A DNA stretch of 64,000 bases from Paenibacillus sp. GM2 (GCF_900069005.2 NZ_LN831278.1:526235-590234); one strand, 5' to 3'; positions 9,803 through 19,246 are shown, numbered from the stretch's first letter. Numbers and translations: made by a program. The notes: generated by a model not told the origin, from the sequence alone.

Positions 9803-12174
9803 TGGTCAGACAGAAGCTGGAGCAATTCGCTGCAGAATACGACCGGTCGGAAGAACGCCTTACCGGCAGAGGCGATGACCAGAGCAGCATTCATTACCCC
9901 GCTGTGTTTCTGTTTATCGGTGACAAGAGCCGAGAGGCGATTGAACCGATCAGGCAAATGAATGAGAAGAGATGGGAGAATAGCGAAGGATTGATTTATC
10001 TCCACGCAGGCTCGAGGGAGGAGTCTGCTGCTGCTCGGGTGCTGGAGTACCGCATTCCGGTTACGGTGCAAGAGGGCTCGAGTTCGCCTACCTCCCGCCG
10101 TGATATGTATCGGCAGTTCTATGAAGAAGAGCATGGATTGCCGGAGCTTAACCGAATTCTGAGAAAGGCTAGCGGAGCTCTGGCGGAGTACGGGAGATTG
10201 TATCCGTCCTTTGACCGGGTGCGCCTCTCTATCATTACGCGGGTCGATGACCCGCTTAATGTGTTTGTTCCGGAGATATCGCTTCTGGCGGAAGCGATAT
10301 TCCGTCAGTCATTCAAGGCAGTGCAGATGGATTTGTATGCATTGATTAGCGAACGGGAGGGGGCGGAGGCTTTCGGTTACAATAGCTCGCTTGGCGTTGC
10401 GTTTTTGCGTGAGTTGAGCCTGATGCAGCAATCGGACTTTGCCTTCGGCGCCCCCCTTCATGTTACCGAGGATGGGCTTGCGATCCCGGTTACACATCCG
10501 CCTTCCCCGTTATTTGATCTTGTCTACATTATGTCCGATCGGGATGAGCGGGGATTCGCTTCACTGGGCGGCTTGCAAACCTGCTACGAGGCGATTTCTC
10601 ATATTAGTTTGCTCAAGAACAGACAGCAGAAGGAACCGTTGTTCCATGCGAACAATGCGGCTTATAACAATACATCATTCAAAAATAATATTATGACGGA
10701 ATCCGGACGACAAGGCTTTGTATCTGCCGGATTGTCCAAAGTTAAGCGTCCGAATCAGTCGATTGCGCTTGCTGTACTGTATCACTTCTACAGAGGCTTA
10801 TTGACACGGATGAAACGGGAGCCTGATTTATCGGCTACAGAGAAGCTGGCCTTTTTTGGAGTGGATGGAACGGCTCTGGATCGGGCTGCAGGAGAGATCA
10901 TTCCCAACGAGGAGCGTCTGGGTGAAATGCACGGCTTGATGACGAATGACATTAGCTATGCTGCCGTTCGCAAGCTGTCCTTAAAAGAAGCTGAGGAAGC
11001 TTTATTTGGCGGTGGGGGAGAGGCCTTTTTCCGCGGTAATTTCCAGGATGAGACGGCGCGTCTCCTTAAGGAGTTCAGGGCTGGCGAGTGGATCGATAGG
11101 GCGATCCAGCGCTCGCTAACCGATTATCCTGATGTTGAAATATATTGTCTGGCCAGCTGGACAGCGGATGAGGGGCTGAATGGCTCCGTGGGCGTTATGG
11201 CTCAGCTTCGCAACGCTCGCAGGGAAGCGGAAATGCGGCTGGCCTCGGCGAAGGCCGAGCTGGATCAATTTCGTCAGGGGCGAGTGGAAGAGCAGTCGTT
11301 CCCACGTATGCCGCTCTTGGATCGGCATAATTTACGAAGCTTGATCCGCTACCTGTTCGACGAGGTTTATTCGCGAAGAAGACAGATATTGCAGCTGGAG
11401 ACGAGACTGAAGCTGGTTATGAAGTTTGAAGAAGCCATCCAGCAATTGAATGGCCGGTATCTCGCGGTGATCGATCAGCTTGGGACGATGGAGCGATTGC
11501 TGCATGATACGGCGCTGAGCAGTATCGAGACAGCAGATGATTATATCGGACAGAACATTATGGAGTATTATGAGCGCATTACCGCTGACATTATGGAGCA
11601 GTGGGAGAGTAAACGGGGACATCATGCGTTTTTTGCAGAGAGTACAATGGGGGATTCGAGATCTCTGCTGGAGAAAGGTGTAGAGGGGTTGACGGAGAAG
11701 CTCATCGAGGTTTGCCGCAAGACCATTTTAACGTCGCCGATGTTCTCCCGTACGTTCGAGGAAGAATTGCTGCAGCGGGCCAATGTAGCCGTCGAATACG
11801 GCAATAAAACCGTACTTACCAAGGAGGAGCTGTTTAAGAAGCTCTATCGTATTCTTGAGGATAATGCCGCGATCCAGCTTCGGCTGTACGATTACACCCA
11901 GGAGCATCGCTATGAGGAAAAGTATGTGTTTGGCGATTACACGAGCGAGTTCGTACAGCATATTTTCCGGGCGGACGAAACCTCAAGAATATATAAGCTG
12001 GGTTGTGTCCATGAGAAACGCAGCAGCGGTGTGGAAAAGCTGAATCTTATGGGCGGCTTCCATCCGGAAGACCTGATGTATTACGTAAACGGGAAAGTTT
12101 ATTACGAAGCTTATCTACAGAACGGGTATGAATTCCATGGGATCGAGAAGTCAAGGCTGCCTGAGCTTAGTTGA
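9802..12174 (+). CDS. Partner protein of the tubulin-like GTPase
   Basis: 790 residues, no named family recognised. The start ATG shares a base with the stop of the tubulin-like gene (TAATG), so translation is coupled. An alpha/beta N-terminal part (about 30-260) contains strands such as AVFLFIGD, VRLSIITRVDD and LFDLVYIMSD, spaced as in a Rossmann-like or FtsZ-like fold, but no glycine-rich nucleotide loop is visible. The rest is helical with a probable coiled coil near 460-560. It has no membrane segment. It may be a nucleotide-free paralogue or adaptor of the tubulin-like protein; this is inference from pairing and fold pattern only. Confidence 0.6.
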   Translation: MVRQKLEQFAAEYDRSEERLTGRGDDQSSIHYPAVFLFIGDKSREAIEPIRQMNEKRWENSEGLIYLHAGSREESAAARVLEYRIPVTVQEGSSSPTSRRDMYRQFYEEEHGLPELNRILRKASGALAEYGRLYPSFDRVRLSIITRVDDPLNVFVPEISLLAEAIFRQSFKAVQMDLYALISEREGAEAFGYNSSLGVAFLRELSLMQQSDFAFGAPLHVTEDGLAIPVTHPPSPLFDLVYIMSDRDERGFASLGGLQTCYEAISHISLLKNRQQKEPLFHANNAAYNNTSFKNNIMTESGRQGFVSAGLSKVKRPNQSIALAVLYHFYRGLLTRMKREPDLSATEKLAFFGVDGTALDRAAGEIIPNEERLGEMHGLMTNDISYAAVRKLSLKEAEEALFGGGGEAFFRGNFQDETARLLKEFRAGEWIDRAIQRSLTDYPDVEIYCLASWTADEGLNGSVGVMAQLRNARREAEMRLASAKAELDQFRQGRVEEQSFPRMPLLDRHNLRSLIRYLFDEVYSRRRQILQLETRLKLVMKFEEAIQQLNGRYLAVIDQLGTMERLLHDTALSSIETADDYIGQNIMEYYERITADIMEQWESKRGHHAFFAESTMGDSRSLLEKGVEGLTEKLIEVCRKTILTSPMFSRTFEEELLQRANVAVEYGNKTVLTKEELFKKLYRILEDNAAIQLRLYDYTQEHRYEEKYVFGDYTSEFVQHIFRADETSRIYKLGCVHEKRSSGVEKLNLMGGFHPEDLMYYVNGKVYYEAYLQNGYEFHGIEKSRLPELS

Positions 12175-12189
12175 CGTTTAGAGACAGCT

Positions 12190-12279
12190 GGCTCAAAAAA
12201 GTTCGCTGTTAATAAGAAAACTGATCGAGTCCTGGCTTCATCCAGCCTTTCGGTGCTGAGAACTGAACTTTTTGAGCAC
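12190..12279. repeat. MITE-like repeat R2 (short form)
   Basis: The terminal inverted repeats are GCTCAAAAAAGTTC and GAACTTTTTGAGC. The interior keeps AATAAGAAAACTGATCGAGTC and the TTCATCCAGCC...CGGTGCTGA block of the family. At about 90 bp it is the shortest copy with both ends. As RNA it would fold into a hairpin between the partner gene and the second VWA gene, and it could act as a weak terminator or processing site. Confidence 0.65.
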
Positions 12280-12332
12280 GCAATTTTATGACCTGTAATG
12301 TACAAAAAAAGATGTAGGGAGGAAGTGCACGA

Positions 12333-13625
12333 ATGCAGCGTAAAATAAACTGGCTTCTGGTGCTGTTCAGTCTTATTGGCGGAGCGGTTGGGGCTGTAAT
12401 CGGAGAACTGCTGCTTAACCAGCTGGAAGGCAGGCTGCCCTGGATCGTTATCATTGGACTTTACTTCGGCATACTTGCCCTATCCGTAGGTTTATTCTGC
12501 TTAATCGCGGAAATGGTCTCCCCTAGGCTTAACGGGACGTCGTGGAGACAACGTTATGTCGGTACTTCATGGAAGCTGCTCGTACCGGCGACGCTAGTCA
12601 TGCTTCTGCTTGCAGGTACCGCTTTGGAGTTTTTGTATGAGTTGAATGTAGGCCGGGCGAAATCGGTAGATGATATCGTCTTGATGATTGATAATTCAGG
12701 AAGCATGCTGGAGACCGATCCCGATGATCGTCGTTATGAAGCGGCCAAAGCGTTGATCGGGCAAATGGATAGCAATAAACAGGTTGCCGTCATTGTATTC
12801 AATAACGAATCTGAGCTTATTCAGCCTTTTGTCCAGGTCCGTGATCAGGATGTGAAGAATCAAGTATATGCCGCAATTGATGCGCTTGAGCCGACCAATG
12901 CAGGCACAGATATCGGCGATGCGCTGTCCTCATCAATGAAGCAGATTCAAGGGCAACCGAGTTCCAGAGGGGCTATGGCGATCCTATTATCGGATGGGGT
13001 AAGCGAAGTCGATACGGCAAGAGTACTGGCTGACTACCGGGATCGAGGCGTATCCGTTAATACCATCGGCCTTGGCCTTAGCTCAGCTAACGGCAATATT
13101 GAGGGTGTGGAACTGCTTAAGGAAATCGCCGCAAAGACAGGCGGAAAGTATTATGATGTGGCGGATGCGTCCAATCTTTCTTTTGTTTTCCAGACCATAT
13201 ATGACAATAACCTGAATGAACGTACGCTGGTTACGGAACGTACCGGACCGATGAAAGACAGCGCTTATTATATGATTCTAAGAATCCTATTTGTACTTGG
13301 GCTAGGCGCGCTGCTTGGTTTGTCGCTCGGAATGATGTTTGATAATCGCCATTTGGCTAAAAGCTTTACGATCGGCGGTTCTGTATCCGGGCTGCTTGCT
13401 GGGTTGCTGTTGGAATTCGGCTTAAATGGAGGTGCATTCGCTGATGCGATGATCCGTCTGTTGGCTTGCCTTGTTCTGGCTTCGGTCATGACGATATTTA
13501 CGCTTGCCGTTCCCATGCCGGCGAATGGTGCCAGAACGGTCATGCGTCGCAGAGGGGCAACGCTTCAGGACGGAAAGACAGGATTCCAAGAGCCCGTCAG
13601 AGATCGGCGCAATAGAGGATTTTAG
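12333..13625 (+). CDS. Multi-TM VWA domain protein
   Basis: 430 residues. Three N-terminal membrane helices (about 5-28, 36-60, 81-103) precede a VWA domain with an intact metal site: DNSGS at 120-124, Thr in TNAGTDIG, Asp in LLSDG. Three more helices (about 313-332, 342-360, 368-388) and a basic cytoplasmic tail follow. Charges around the helices place the VWA domain outside. It is the second VWA protein of the cluster and differs in build from the first, so the two are unlikely to be recent duplicates. Start chosen at the ATG after GGGAGGAAG. The domain is certain, the role is unknown. Confidence 0.8.
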   Translation: MQRKINWLLVLFSLIGGAVGAVIGELLLNQLEGRLPWIVIIGLYFGILALSVGLFCLIAEMVSPRLNGTSWRQRYVGTSWKLLVPATLVMLLLAGTALEFLYELNVGRAKSVDDIVLMIDNSGSMLETDPDDRRYEAAKALIGQMDSNKQVAVIVFNNESELIQPFVQVRDQDVKNQVYAAIDALEPTNAGTDIGDALSSSMKQIQGQPSSRGAMAILLSDGVSEVDTARVLADYRDRGVSVNTIGLGLSSANGNIEGVELLKEIAAKTGGKYYDVADASNLSFVFQTIYDNNLNERTLVTERTGPMKDSAYYMILRILFVLGLGALLGLSLGMMFDNRHLAKSFTIGGSVSGLLAGLLLEFGLNGGAFADAMIRLLACLVLASVMTIFTLAVPMPANGARTVMRRRGATLQDGKTGFQEPVRDRRNRGF

Positions 13626-13645
13626 AGGTGTAAGGGGGCATCGCA

Positions 13646-14299
13646 ATGCGGTTTATTGAGGCAGAGGAAGGCTTGCCGCTCATCACACAGCTTAGTTACA
13701 AGATCGATGAGGATCGCTGCAAGCTATTGTGGCAATGGCCTGATGGAATACAAGCGGTGTACATCTATAAAGGGGCATCAGATAAGGAGCAGCAGGGGGA
13801 AAGTGGCTATGGCTCTCCTCCCTCTGTTGCAGGGCTAAAGCTTTATACTCGTGAAGAGTATAAAGCGGCCGGCGGTTATATCGACCGGATAGATACGATT
13901 GGTTTGGCAGCTTACACGGTTTATGCCTGCCTGATGGATGACGGGGACAAACGCTTGGTCTACCAGCCTGACGGGCAGAATACCGTCCAATTTAGTACGG
14001 GCCGGGCCAAAATCCGCTATTCTATCACTCATAAGAGCAATTTGCTCCGCAAATACAAGACAGTGCAGATCTCGGTGCTAGCCGAGGTAGAGATTCCGAA
14101 AGAAGCGCTATGTTATGTGAAGAAGCAAGGTAATTATCCGCTAAGTATAGATGACGGAACCGTATATCCTTTTCTGAGAGATTTCCCTTCAGGCCGGAGT
14201 ACGCTGCCCGCGATTGAGGTTGGAAAGAACGATTATGTCAGGCTGTTTTTTACGGATGGCCCTAAGTATGGCAGGTTGTACGAGCTGATTCCAGAGTAA
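13646..14299 (+). CDS. Beta-rich protein of the VWA/GTPase cluster
   Basis: 217 residues with no signal peptide or membrane helix. It appears to be nearly all beta: an N-terminal fibronectin-III-like stretch (CKLLWQWPDGIQAVYIYK, about 31-48), then a second set of strands to the end. No catalytic motif is seen. It lies 20 bases after the multi-TM VWA gene and 29 bases before the GTPase gene, so it belongs to the same transcript. A cytoplasmic scaffold or adaptor is a reasonable guess. Homologues are sometimes given enzyme-like names by automatic pipelines, but nothing in the sequence supports an enzymatic call. Confidence 0.6.
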   Translation: MRFIEAEEGLPLITQLSYKIDEDRCKLLWQWPDGIQAVYIYKGASDKEQQGESGYGSPPSVAGLKLYTREEYKAAGGYIDRIDTIGLAAYTVYACLMDDGDKRLVYQPDGQNTVQFSTGRAKIRYSITHKSNLLRKYKTVQISVLAEVEIPKEALCYVKKQGNYPLSIDDGTVYPFLRDFPSGRSTLPAIEVGKNDYVRLFFTDGPKYGRLYELIPE

Positions 14300-14328
14300 A
14301 CATACTGTGAAAAGAGGAGGAATGGGAG

Positions 14329-15585
14329 ATGGGACTGTTCGATTTATTTAAAAGGAAACCCCAGGCCGAAGAGCGGCCTTTATTTTATGATATTGTATGC
14401 CCCTACTGCTTCAGTAAATTTGAACCGGACGAAGTGGTGTTCAGGGCGACGCACTATCGTGAGGATGATGAGGATTATGCCCTTGGCGAGGACGAGGTTC
14501 TGAACAAATACAGGGAGAGGTTTGGCCTCGATACGGTCTATGATATGGAAGCTATTTTGCGTCCCCTGGACGTTCCGGAAGAGCATCTGATTTATTCGGA
14601 TCATGTTCTGATCGGATTGAATGACCGTTATGGGGAAGTGACAAGGCACAGATTGTGTCCATATTGTCATAATGAGCTGCCGGTAACGGCGGGGAAAGTG
14701 CCCAGCAATATCATTTCGATTATCGGGGCTTCCCAGGTGGGGAAATCCGTCTATATGACGTCCTTGATTCACACCTTGCAGAATACGACGGCGGATCATT
14801 TCGATGCGGCTTGCATGCCGCTTAACGCTGAAATCAGCCGTAAATTCCGGACTTTATACGAAGAACCGCTGTTTGAGCGTGGCGATTTGCTAGCTTCGAC
14901 CCAGAAGGAAAAAATGCAGGAGCCGTTTATTTTCCAATTTGTATTTAAGGATGAATCGAAGCCGCCGCTAACACTTGTTTTCTTTGATGTTGCAGGCGAG
15001 GGCATGGTTGATCAGGACTATCTTGGATTACAGGGTCAGCATATTAAGAATTCCTCTGGACTGCTGTTCATGGTGGACCCCCTGCAAATTCGCTCGATCC
15101 GCGAGAAAATACGCATTAATGTTGGAGATACTCCAGGTGAATGGGTATCGCAATATGACGAGCCACGCGATGTGGTGCTGACGATGTTTGGCGACTTTAT
15201 CGCATATGAGGATAAAGGGAAGACGGATATACCCACTGCGGTAGTGCTAACGAAAAGCGATATGCTTCATTCCTTGAAGGATGAAGAGGGCGAGTATATC
15301 AAGTCCAATAGCAATATTTTTAATAATGCAGTGCATCGCAAACATTTTAATCTTACTGAATTCGAGAATATCGATGGTGAAATACGCCGTTTTATCGAAA
15401 AGGTGGATCGGCCGTTTAAAGGTACGATGGACGTCTATTTCAAGGATACAGGGTATTTTGCGGTTTCTGCGCTCGGCAGCAATCCTATTGATCAGAAGCT
15501 GCAAAATGTCGTGCAGCCCATTCGTGTGGATGAACCATTTATTTGGCTGCTCTATAAATTGAATTATATTGAGGGGAGAGAGTGA
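14329..15585 (+). CDS. Zinc-ribbon TRAFAC-type GTPase
   Basis: 418 residues. The N-terminus has cysteine pairs C24/C27 and C110/C113 (both CPYC), forming a zinc ribbon interrupted by an acidic insert. The G domain follows: P-loop GASQVGKS (133-140), Walker B-type DVAG (220-223) and a TKSD base-specificity motif (308-311). This arrangement fits the TRAFAC/DO-GTPase-like families predicted in conflict systems; that link is from memory of the families. There is no membrane segment. The gene overlaps the next one by 4 bases, tying the GTPase tightly to its GAP1-like partner. GTP binding is well supported; the regulated process is not known. Confidence 0.8.
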   Translation: MGLFDLFKRKPQAEERPLFYDIVCPYCFSKFEPDEVVFRATHYREDDEDYALGEDEVLNKYRERFGLDTVYDMEAILRPLDVPEEHLIYSDHVLIGLNDRYGEVTRHRLCPYCHNELPVTAGKVPSNIISIIGASQVGKSVYMTSLIHTLQNTTADHFDAACMPLNAEISRKFRTLYEEPLFERGDLLASTQKEKMQEPFIFQFVFKDESKPPLTLVFFDVAGEGMVDQDYLGLQGQHIKNSSGLLFMVDPLQIRSIREKIRINVGDTPGEWVSQYDEPRDVVLTMFGDFIAYEDKGKTDIPTAVVLTKSDMLHSLKDEEGEYIKSNSNIFNNAVHRKHFNLTEFENIDGEIRRFIEKVDRPFKGTMDVYFKDTGYFAVSALGSNPIDQKLQNVVQPIRVDEPFIWLLYKLNYIEGRE

Positions 15586-18500
15586 CCGTGAGGCAAGCTT
15601 CCCCCAAAATGATTCAGCAGCAATTGTATACCAGAGAGCGGAGCGGTATATTTCGCGGAACGGAAGGTTTCGATACGGTGGCGGTATCGGATGGATTGGA
15701 TGCCGTTTTCATTAAGAAGCAGCTCCATCCGTTTTGTGGCTATGATGCTCCAGCAGAGCTGGCCTCCCGAGGAGAGAAGGAGGTAAGCAGTTATCCGCCG
15801 GCGATTCATCTGTTTCACACCGAGGGTGGAGAGACGGTGCTGGGGCGGAGTATCTATCAACCCGTAGATTTTACCGGTCTGCGCAGTGCGTTCCTGACGC
15901 ATAACTACGTAATTCCATCAGCACGGCTGGATGAGGTCGTGACCCGTTACGGCCATTATCTTAATGCCGACTATGCAGAGAAATATTACACGGAAATCGG
16001 TCGTGAGCTCCCGGAACTGGATAATATACCGCAGAAATCGCAGAACCAGCAACATGGGCAGAACAGCCCGATCGGTCTGACAGCTGCGAAGCTTCTCCAG
16101 GAGATCAAGCTGGACGAGAGAAGCTTTAAACAGCTGTTATTCGCGGTCATGACCGCAGTTGGAGAAGGCAGAAAAAAGGTATATGTCGCGCTTGATGTTC
16201 CCGCAGAGCAGATTTCGCAATATTCTATAGCCTTGCTTCACGTGTTGTTCGCCTGTCTGCCGTTCGAACTGCGTCGCCGCTTCGGATTCATCACTTATGC
16301 CAAGGAGCCGCAAAGCCGAAAGTTTATTCATCTGCAATTTGTGGAACGCGGCAGTCTACGTTCCAATGACCGGGAAATTGAGAAGGAGTATGTATTCGAT
16401 CTCGCTTCAGGCCGATTACCGCAAGATGAGGTAGATGAAGGCAAACAGCCTTATCTTGATTTTGTCTGGCATGCGCTCGGTGAGCTTGAGACTTTGGAGG
16501 ATTTTCATCGCTTTGCGGATGAGATGCTGTCGGGGATGGAACCTCAGCGCCAGGCCTTATTATCCAGCTATCATGAGCTGTGTGTGTTCTATCAGATTGA
16601 ATCGGAACGTTGGGATTTGTATGAAAAACATAAGATAACCGTGCTGCGGGGGTTGCTAGGTTATTTGGAACCCCACGGTGCCCTGGATTCCAAAATTCGG
16701 CTGAATGATATATTTCTAGCTGCGTTCGACCGGGAATTTGATAGCATCAAGCAAGGAAGTATTGTAGAACTGGCGATCGTGGAGTGCTTCAGGGATTATT
16801 ATCGACTGGAAAGCCGAAGTTATGGCCCTAAGCTCGTTAATTATTTGATTCATGCAATTAATAATTCATTAGCTGAAGGCAGGACCGAGCTTGCCTACTC
16901 GTTGTATGCGGTGGTAGAGAGTCAGTCGGAGCTGAGCAAAGCCTTTTTTGGTACGGTCTTGAAGCTTGGCGAGCTGTCTAACCGGCTGTTCGATCCCTAC
17001 ATTCAGATCAAGCTTGCGGAGACGCAGGGTTCAAAGGAAGTCCTGAACGTGGTGCATAGCTGGGCGATCGCTCATCCGAGCTTGCTGCAGAGCGCTTTCT
17101 TCAGGGAAATAGCTGTTGCAGGTCTGACGGACAAGCTAAGCAGGGAACAGCGCTTGCTGTCTTCTGTTCATATGACGGTGGATAGCATTCGCAAATGGGC
17201 AAGAACGCCGCTTCCTGATAACGGAATGACTGTGGCGGATTCGGAACTGGCCGAGCTTCTTACACTTTCCGCCAAGCGTCTGCTGCTTGATGAACTGGAA
17301 CTGGACAAGCTGACCCAGGATCAGGTAATTACCGCAGCGTTTTTGGGTGAAGCGGATGCCTTTGCTGGCTTGCAGCTTGATCGCAAGCAGCGCAGTCATG
17401 CTGAGATGCTGCGAACGTTATACGAATGGTTTGTGCAGCGTGAGCCAACAGAGGATATCTTCCGCCTGTTGTCTTCGGAGGAACGGGATCAGATCCAGAA
17501 GCTGGGGCGTAAATGGCTGCAATCCGGCATTGAAATAGACCAGTTTGGAAAGATCGTACTGGCCTTCTGCCAAGATGCGGCGGTTGGGGTTATTGATTAC
17601 AGTCAGGTGATGGATTATTTACAGCGGTATGCCAAGGACAAGGAGAAAATTTATGAATTTATGCTCTGGTCGCAGGGCAGTTCTTACTTTGTTCATGCAC
17701 GGGGGCTTGCTCCCGGGTATTCCGCAGCAATCCTGGCATACTTTAATAAGCATGATAAGGATGCGTTTAAGAGCAGGGACTATCGGACCCGTTACTTCGA
17801 TAAGGCGGGAGCACCGCTTGCGAAGGTATTCGCCGATGCACGTCTCACGCTGTCTTCACCGCTCAAGCGATTTCTTGTTCAGAAAGGGAAGAAGGTAAGA
17901 ATGACCACCCTTATTGTGGCTTTGGGTCTTGTTGTAGCGGTTGGCGTACTCTTCATCCTGCAGCAGCAGGGCGTGCTCGGCAGTAAGGCATCCGTTGAAG
18001 CCACTCCGCCACCGGCGCAGGGAGAGGATTCCGGGTTACTTGTATATGCCGAGAATGTGAAAGGCAGCGACGGAACCGAGACAACTTCGCTTGTTTTTCT
18101 GTTCAAGGATGAGGAGCAATGCAAGGTGTTTGACCCCTCCAACCTGATGATAGAGACGCAGGGACAGGCTGCTCAGCAGTTCAAAAATTTGAAATATGAC
18201 TCTAATTGTCTGGCAGCGAACGCTGGAACGGAAGATTCGGAGACGGCAGATCCAAGCGGCGAAGCGGGTGGAACAAAGGATACAGAAGGTATTGATGGGG
18301 TAAAGGGGAGTAATACGGGCGCTGGTATAGGCGAAAATGGAGCGGCAAGTGGGACGGAAACAGGGACAGAAACAGGAAAAAAAGACAATCCGCAATCCGG
18401 TTCCCCAAATACGAAAACGAGTGGAGCCGATGGGACTGATGCTGCCAACTCGACAAATGGAACTGGCGGAAACAGCGCGACTAAGGGAAACAATAGGACC

Positions 18501-19019
18501 GATGGAACCGGCGGAACCGGCGGAGATAGCGGGACGAGTGGCACCAATGGAACCAAGGGAACTGGCGGAGATATTGGAACTAATGAGGCCAGTGGAACCA
18601 AAGGAACTAACGGTAACAGTGGCACTGGCAGAAACAGCGGGATTAGCTCGGGTGGCGATCATAACTCGACTAACGGAACCGGTGCGACCAAGGGAACTAA
18701 TGGAAAGGGGACATCCGGAACTAATGCCACTAACGAAACCATTGGAAGCAACTCGCCGAATGCGGGCAAGTCTAATGTAACTGATCCCACGGATACGTCT
18801 AATCCTAACGGACCTGACGATACATCTAAGCCCGGCGAGACTGCCGGTAAGGATGACGGCGGGACGAAGAATTCAGCTGCATATACATTCCGGATTGTAG
18901 TTTCATTGGGCATGAAGCTGGATATACCGGCAGGGAGCGTAATTAAGCTGGGGGAACAACAATATATGTTGATAACTCGCGAAGAGGCAGAATTGGGTAA
19001 CCATTTAGTTACCCCTTAG
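15582..19019 (+). CDS. GAP1-like GTPase-associated membrane protein with Gly/Thr/Asn-rich tail
   Basis: 1145 residues starting with GTG, overlapping the GTPase stop (GTGA). The N-terminal roughly 250 residues (two-strand QQLYTRERSGIFRGTEGFDTV start, then a KKVYVALD...LPFELRRRFGFITYA core) resemble the GTPase-associated protein family GAP1-N2. A long helical middle follows. One membrane helix lies near 772-795, then an extracytoplasmic tail. Residues about 880-1090 are low complexity, built of repeats such as GTNGTKGTGG, and a short ordered C-terminal domain (about 1100-1145) ends the protein. It probably anchors the GTPase to the membrane and exposes a flexible stalk. The family call is moderate; topology is well supported. 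Confidence 0.7.
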   Translation: MTVRQASPKMIQQQLYTRERSGIFRGTEGFDTVAVSDGLDAVFIKKQLHPFCGYDAPAELASRGEKEVSSYPPAIHLFHTEGGETVLGRSIYQPVDFTGLRSAFLTHNYVIPSARLDEVVTRYGHYLNADYAEKYYTEIGRELPELDNIPQKSQNQQHGQNSPIGLTAAKLLQEIKLDERSFKQLLFAVMTAVGEGRKKVYVALDVPAEQISQYSIALLHVLFACLPFELRRRFGFITYAKEPQSRKFIHLQFVERGSLRSNDREIEKEYVFDLASGRLPQDEVDEGKQPYLDFVWHALGELETLEDFHRFADEMLSGMEPQRQALLSSYHELCVFYQIESERWDLYEKHKITVLRGLLGYLEPHGALDSKIRLNDIFLAAFDREFDSIKQGSIVELAIVECFRDYYRLESRSYGPKLVNYLIHAINNSLAEGRTELAYSLYAVVESQSELSKAFFGTVLKLGELSNRLFDPYIQIKLAETQGSKEVLNVVHSWAIAHPSLLQSAFFREIAVAGLTDKLSREQRLLSSVHMTVDSIRKWARTPLPDNGMTVADSELAELLTLSAKRLLLDELELDKLTQDQVITAAFLGEADAFAGLQLDRKQRSHAEMLRTLYEWFVQREPTEDIFRLLSSEERDQIQKLGRKWLQSGIEIDQFGKIVLAFCQDAAVGVIDYSQVMDYLQRYAKDKEKIYEFMLWSQGSSYFVHARGLAPGYSAAILAYFNKHDKDAFKSRDYRTRYFDKAGAPLAKVFADARLTLSSPLKRFLVQKGKKVRMTTLIVALGLVVAVGVLFILQQQGVLGSKASVEATPPPAQGEDSGLLVYAENVKGSDGTETTSLVFLFKDEEQCKVFDPSNLMIETQGQAAQQFKNLKYDSNCLAANAGTEDSETADPSGEAGGTKDTEGIDGVKGSNTGAGIGENGAASGTETGTETGKKDNPQSGSPNTKTSGADGTDAANSTNGTGGNSATKGNNRTDGTGGTGGDSGTSGTNGTKGTGGDIGTNEASGTKGTNGNSGTGRNSGISSGGDHNSTNGTGATKGTNGKGTSGTNATNETIGSNSPNAGKSNVTDPTDTSNPNGPDDTSKPGETAGKDDGGTKNSAAYTFRIVVSLGMKLDIPAGSVIKLGEQQYMLITREEAELGNHLVTP

Positions 19020-19059
19020 GGATTATCCGAAACGATGTTGATCTTTGGCGTCGTCCCGC

Positions 19060-19246
19060 TCTAACGAAACTACAGATCGCTATTTGCCCGAAAATAGCAG
19101 TCAAAAAAATCTAACGAAACCCCATATCGTTATTCGGGGTAAATTCCGTCTTAAAACCGCAAAAAGGCACAAATAACGCTACCCAGTTTCGTTATAATTT
19201 TAAGCGCCCCTTTTTGAGTCAAATAGCGATACCACGTTTCGTTAGA
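19060..19246. repeat. 187-bp dyad element, copy A
   Basis: It runs from TCTAACGAAAC to GTTTCGTTAGA. Four TAACGAAAC boxes lie at 19062 and 19112 (forward) and 19186 and 19236 (reverse), placed symmetrically about the centre at 19153. Each is followed, in its own direction, by 5 bases and ATCGCTATT-like sequence. Copy B is nearly identical. The rest of 19020-19699 shows no gene. Confidence 0.85.

Noticed and set aside
18036..18662. Long minus-strand frames opposite the Gly/Thr/Asn tail (150-208 codons, Pro/Val-rich)
   Set aside because: They are shadows of the low-complexity coding repeat of the GAP1-like gene; composition is an artefact of the opposite strand.
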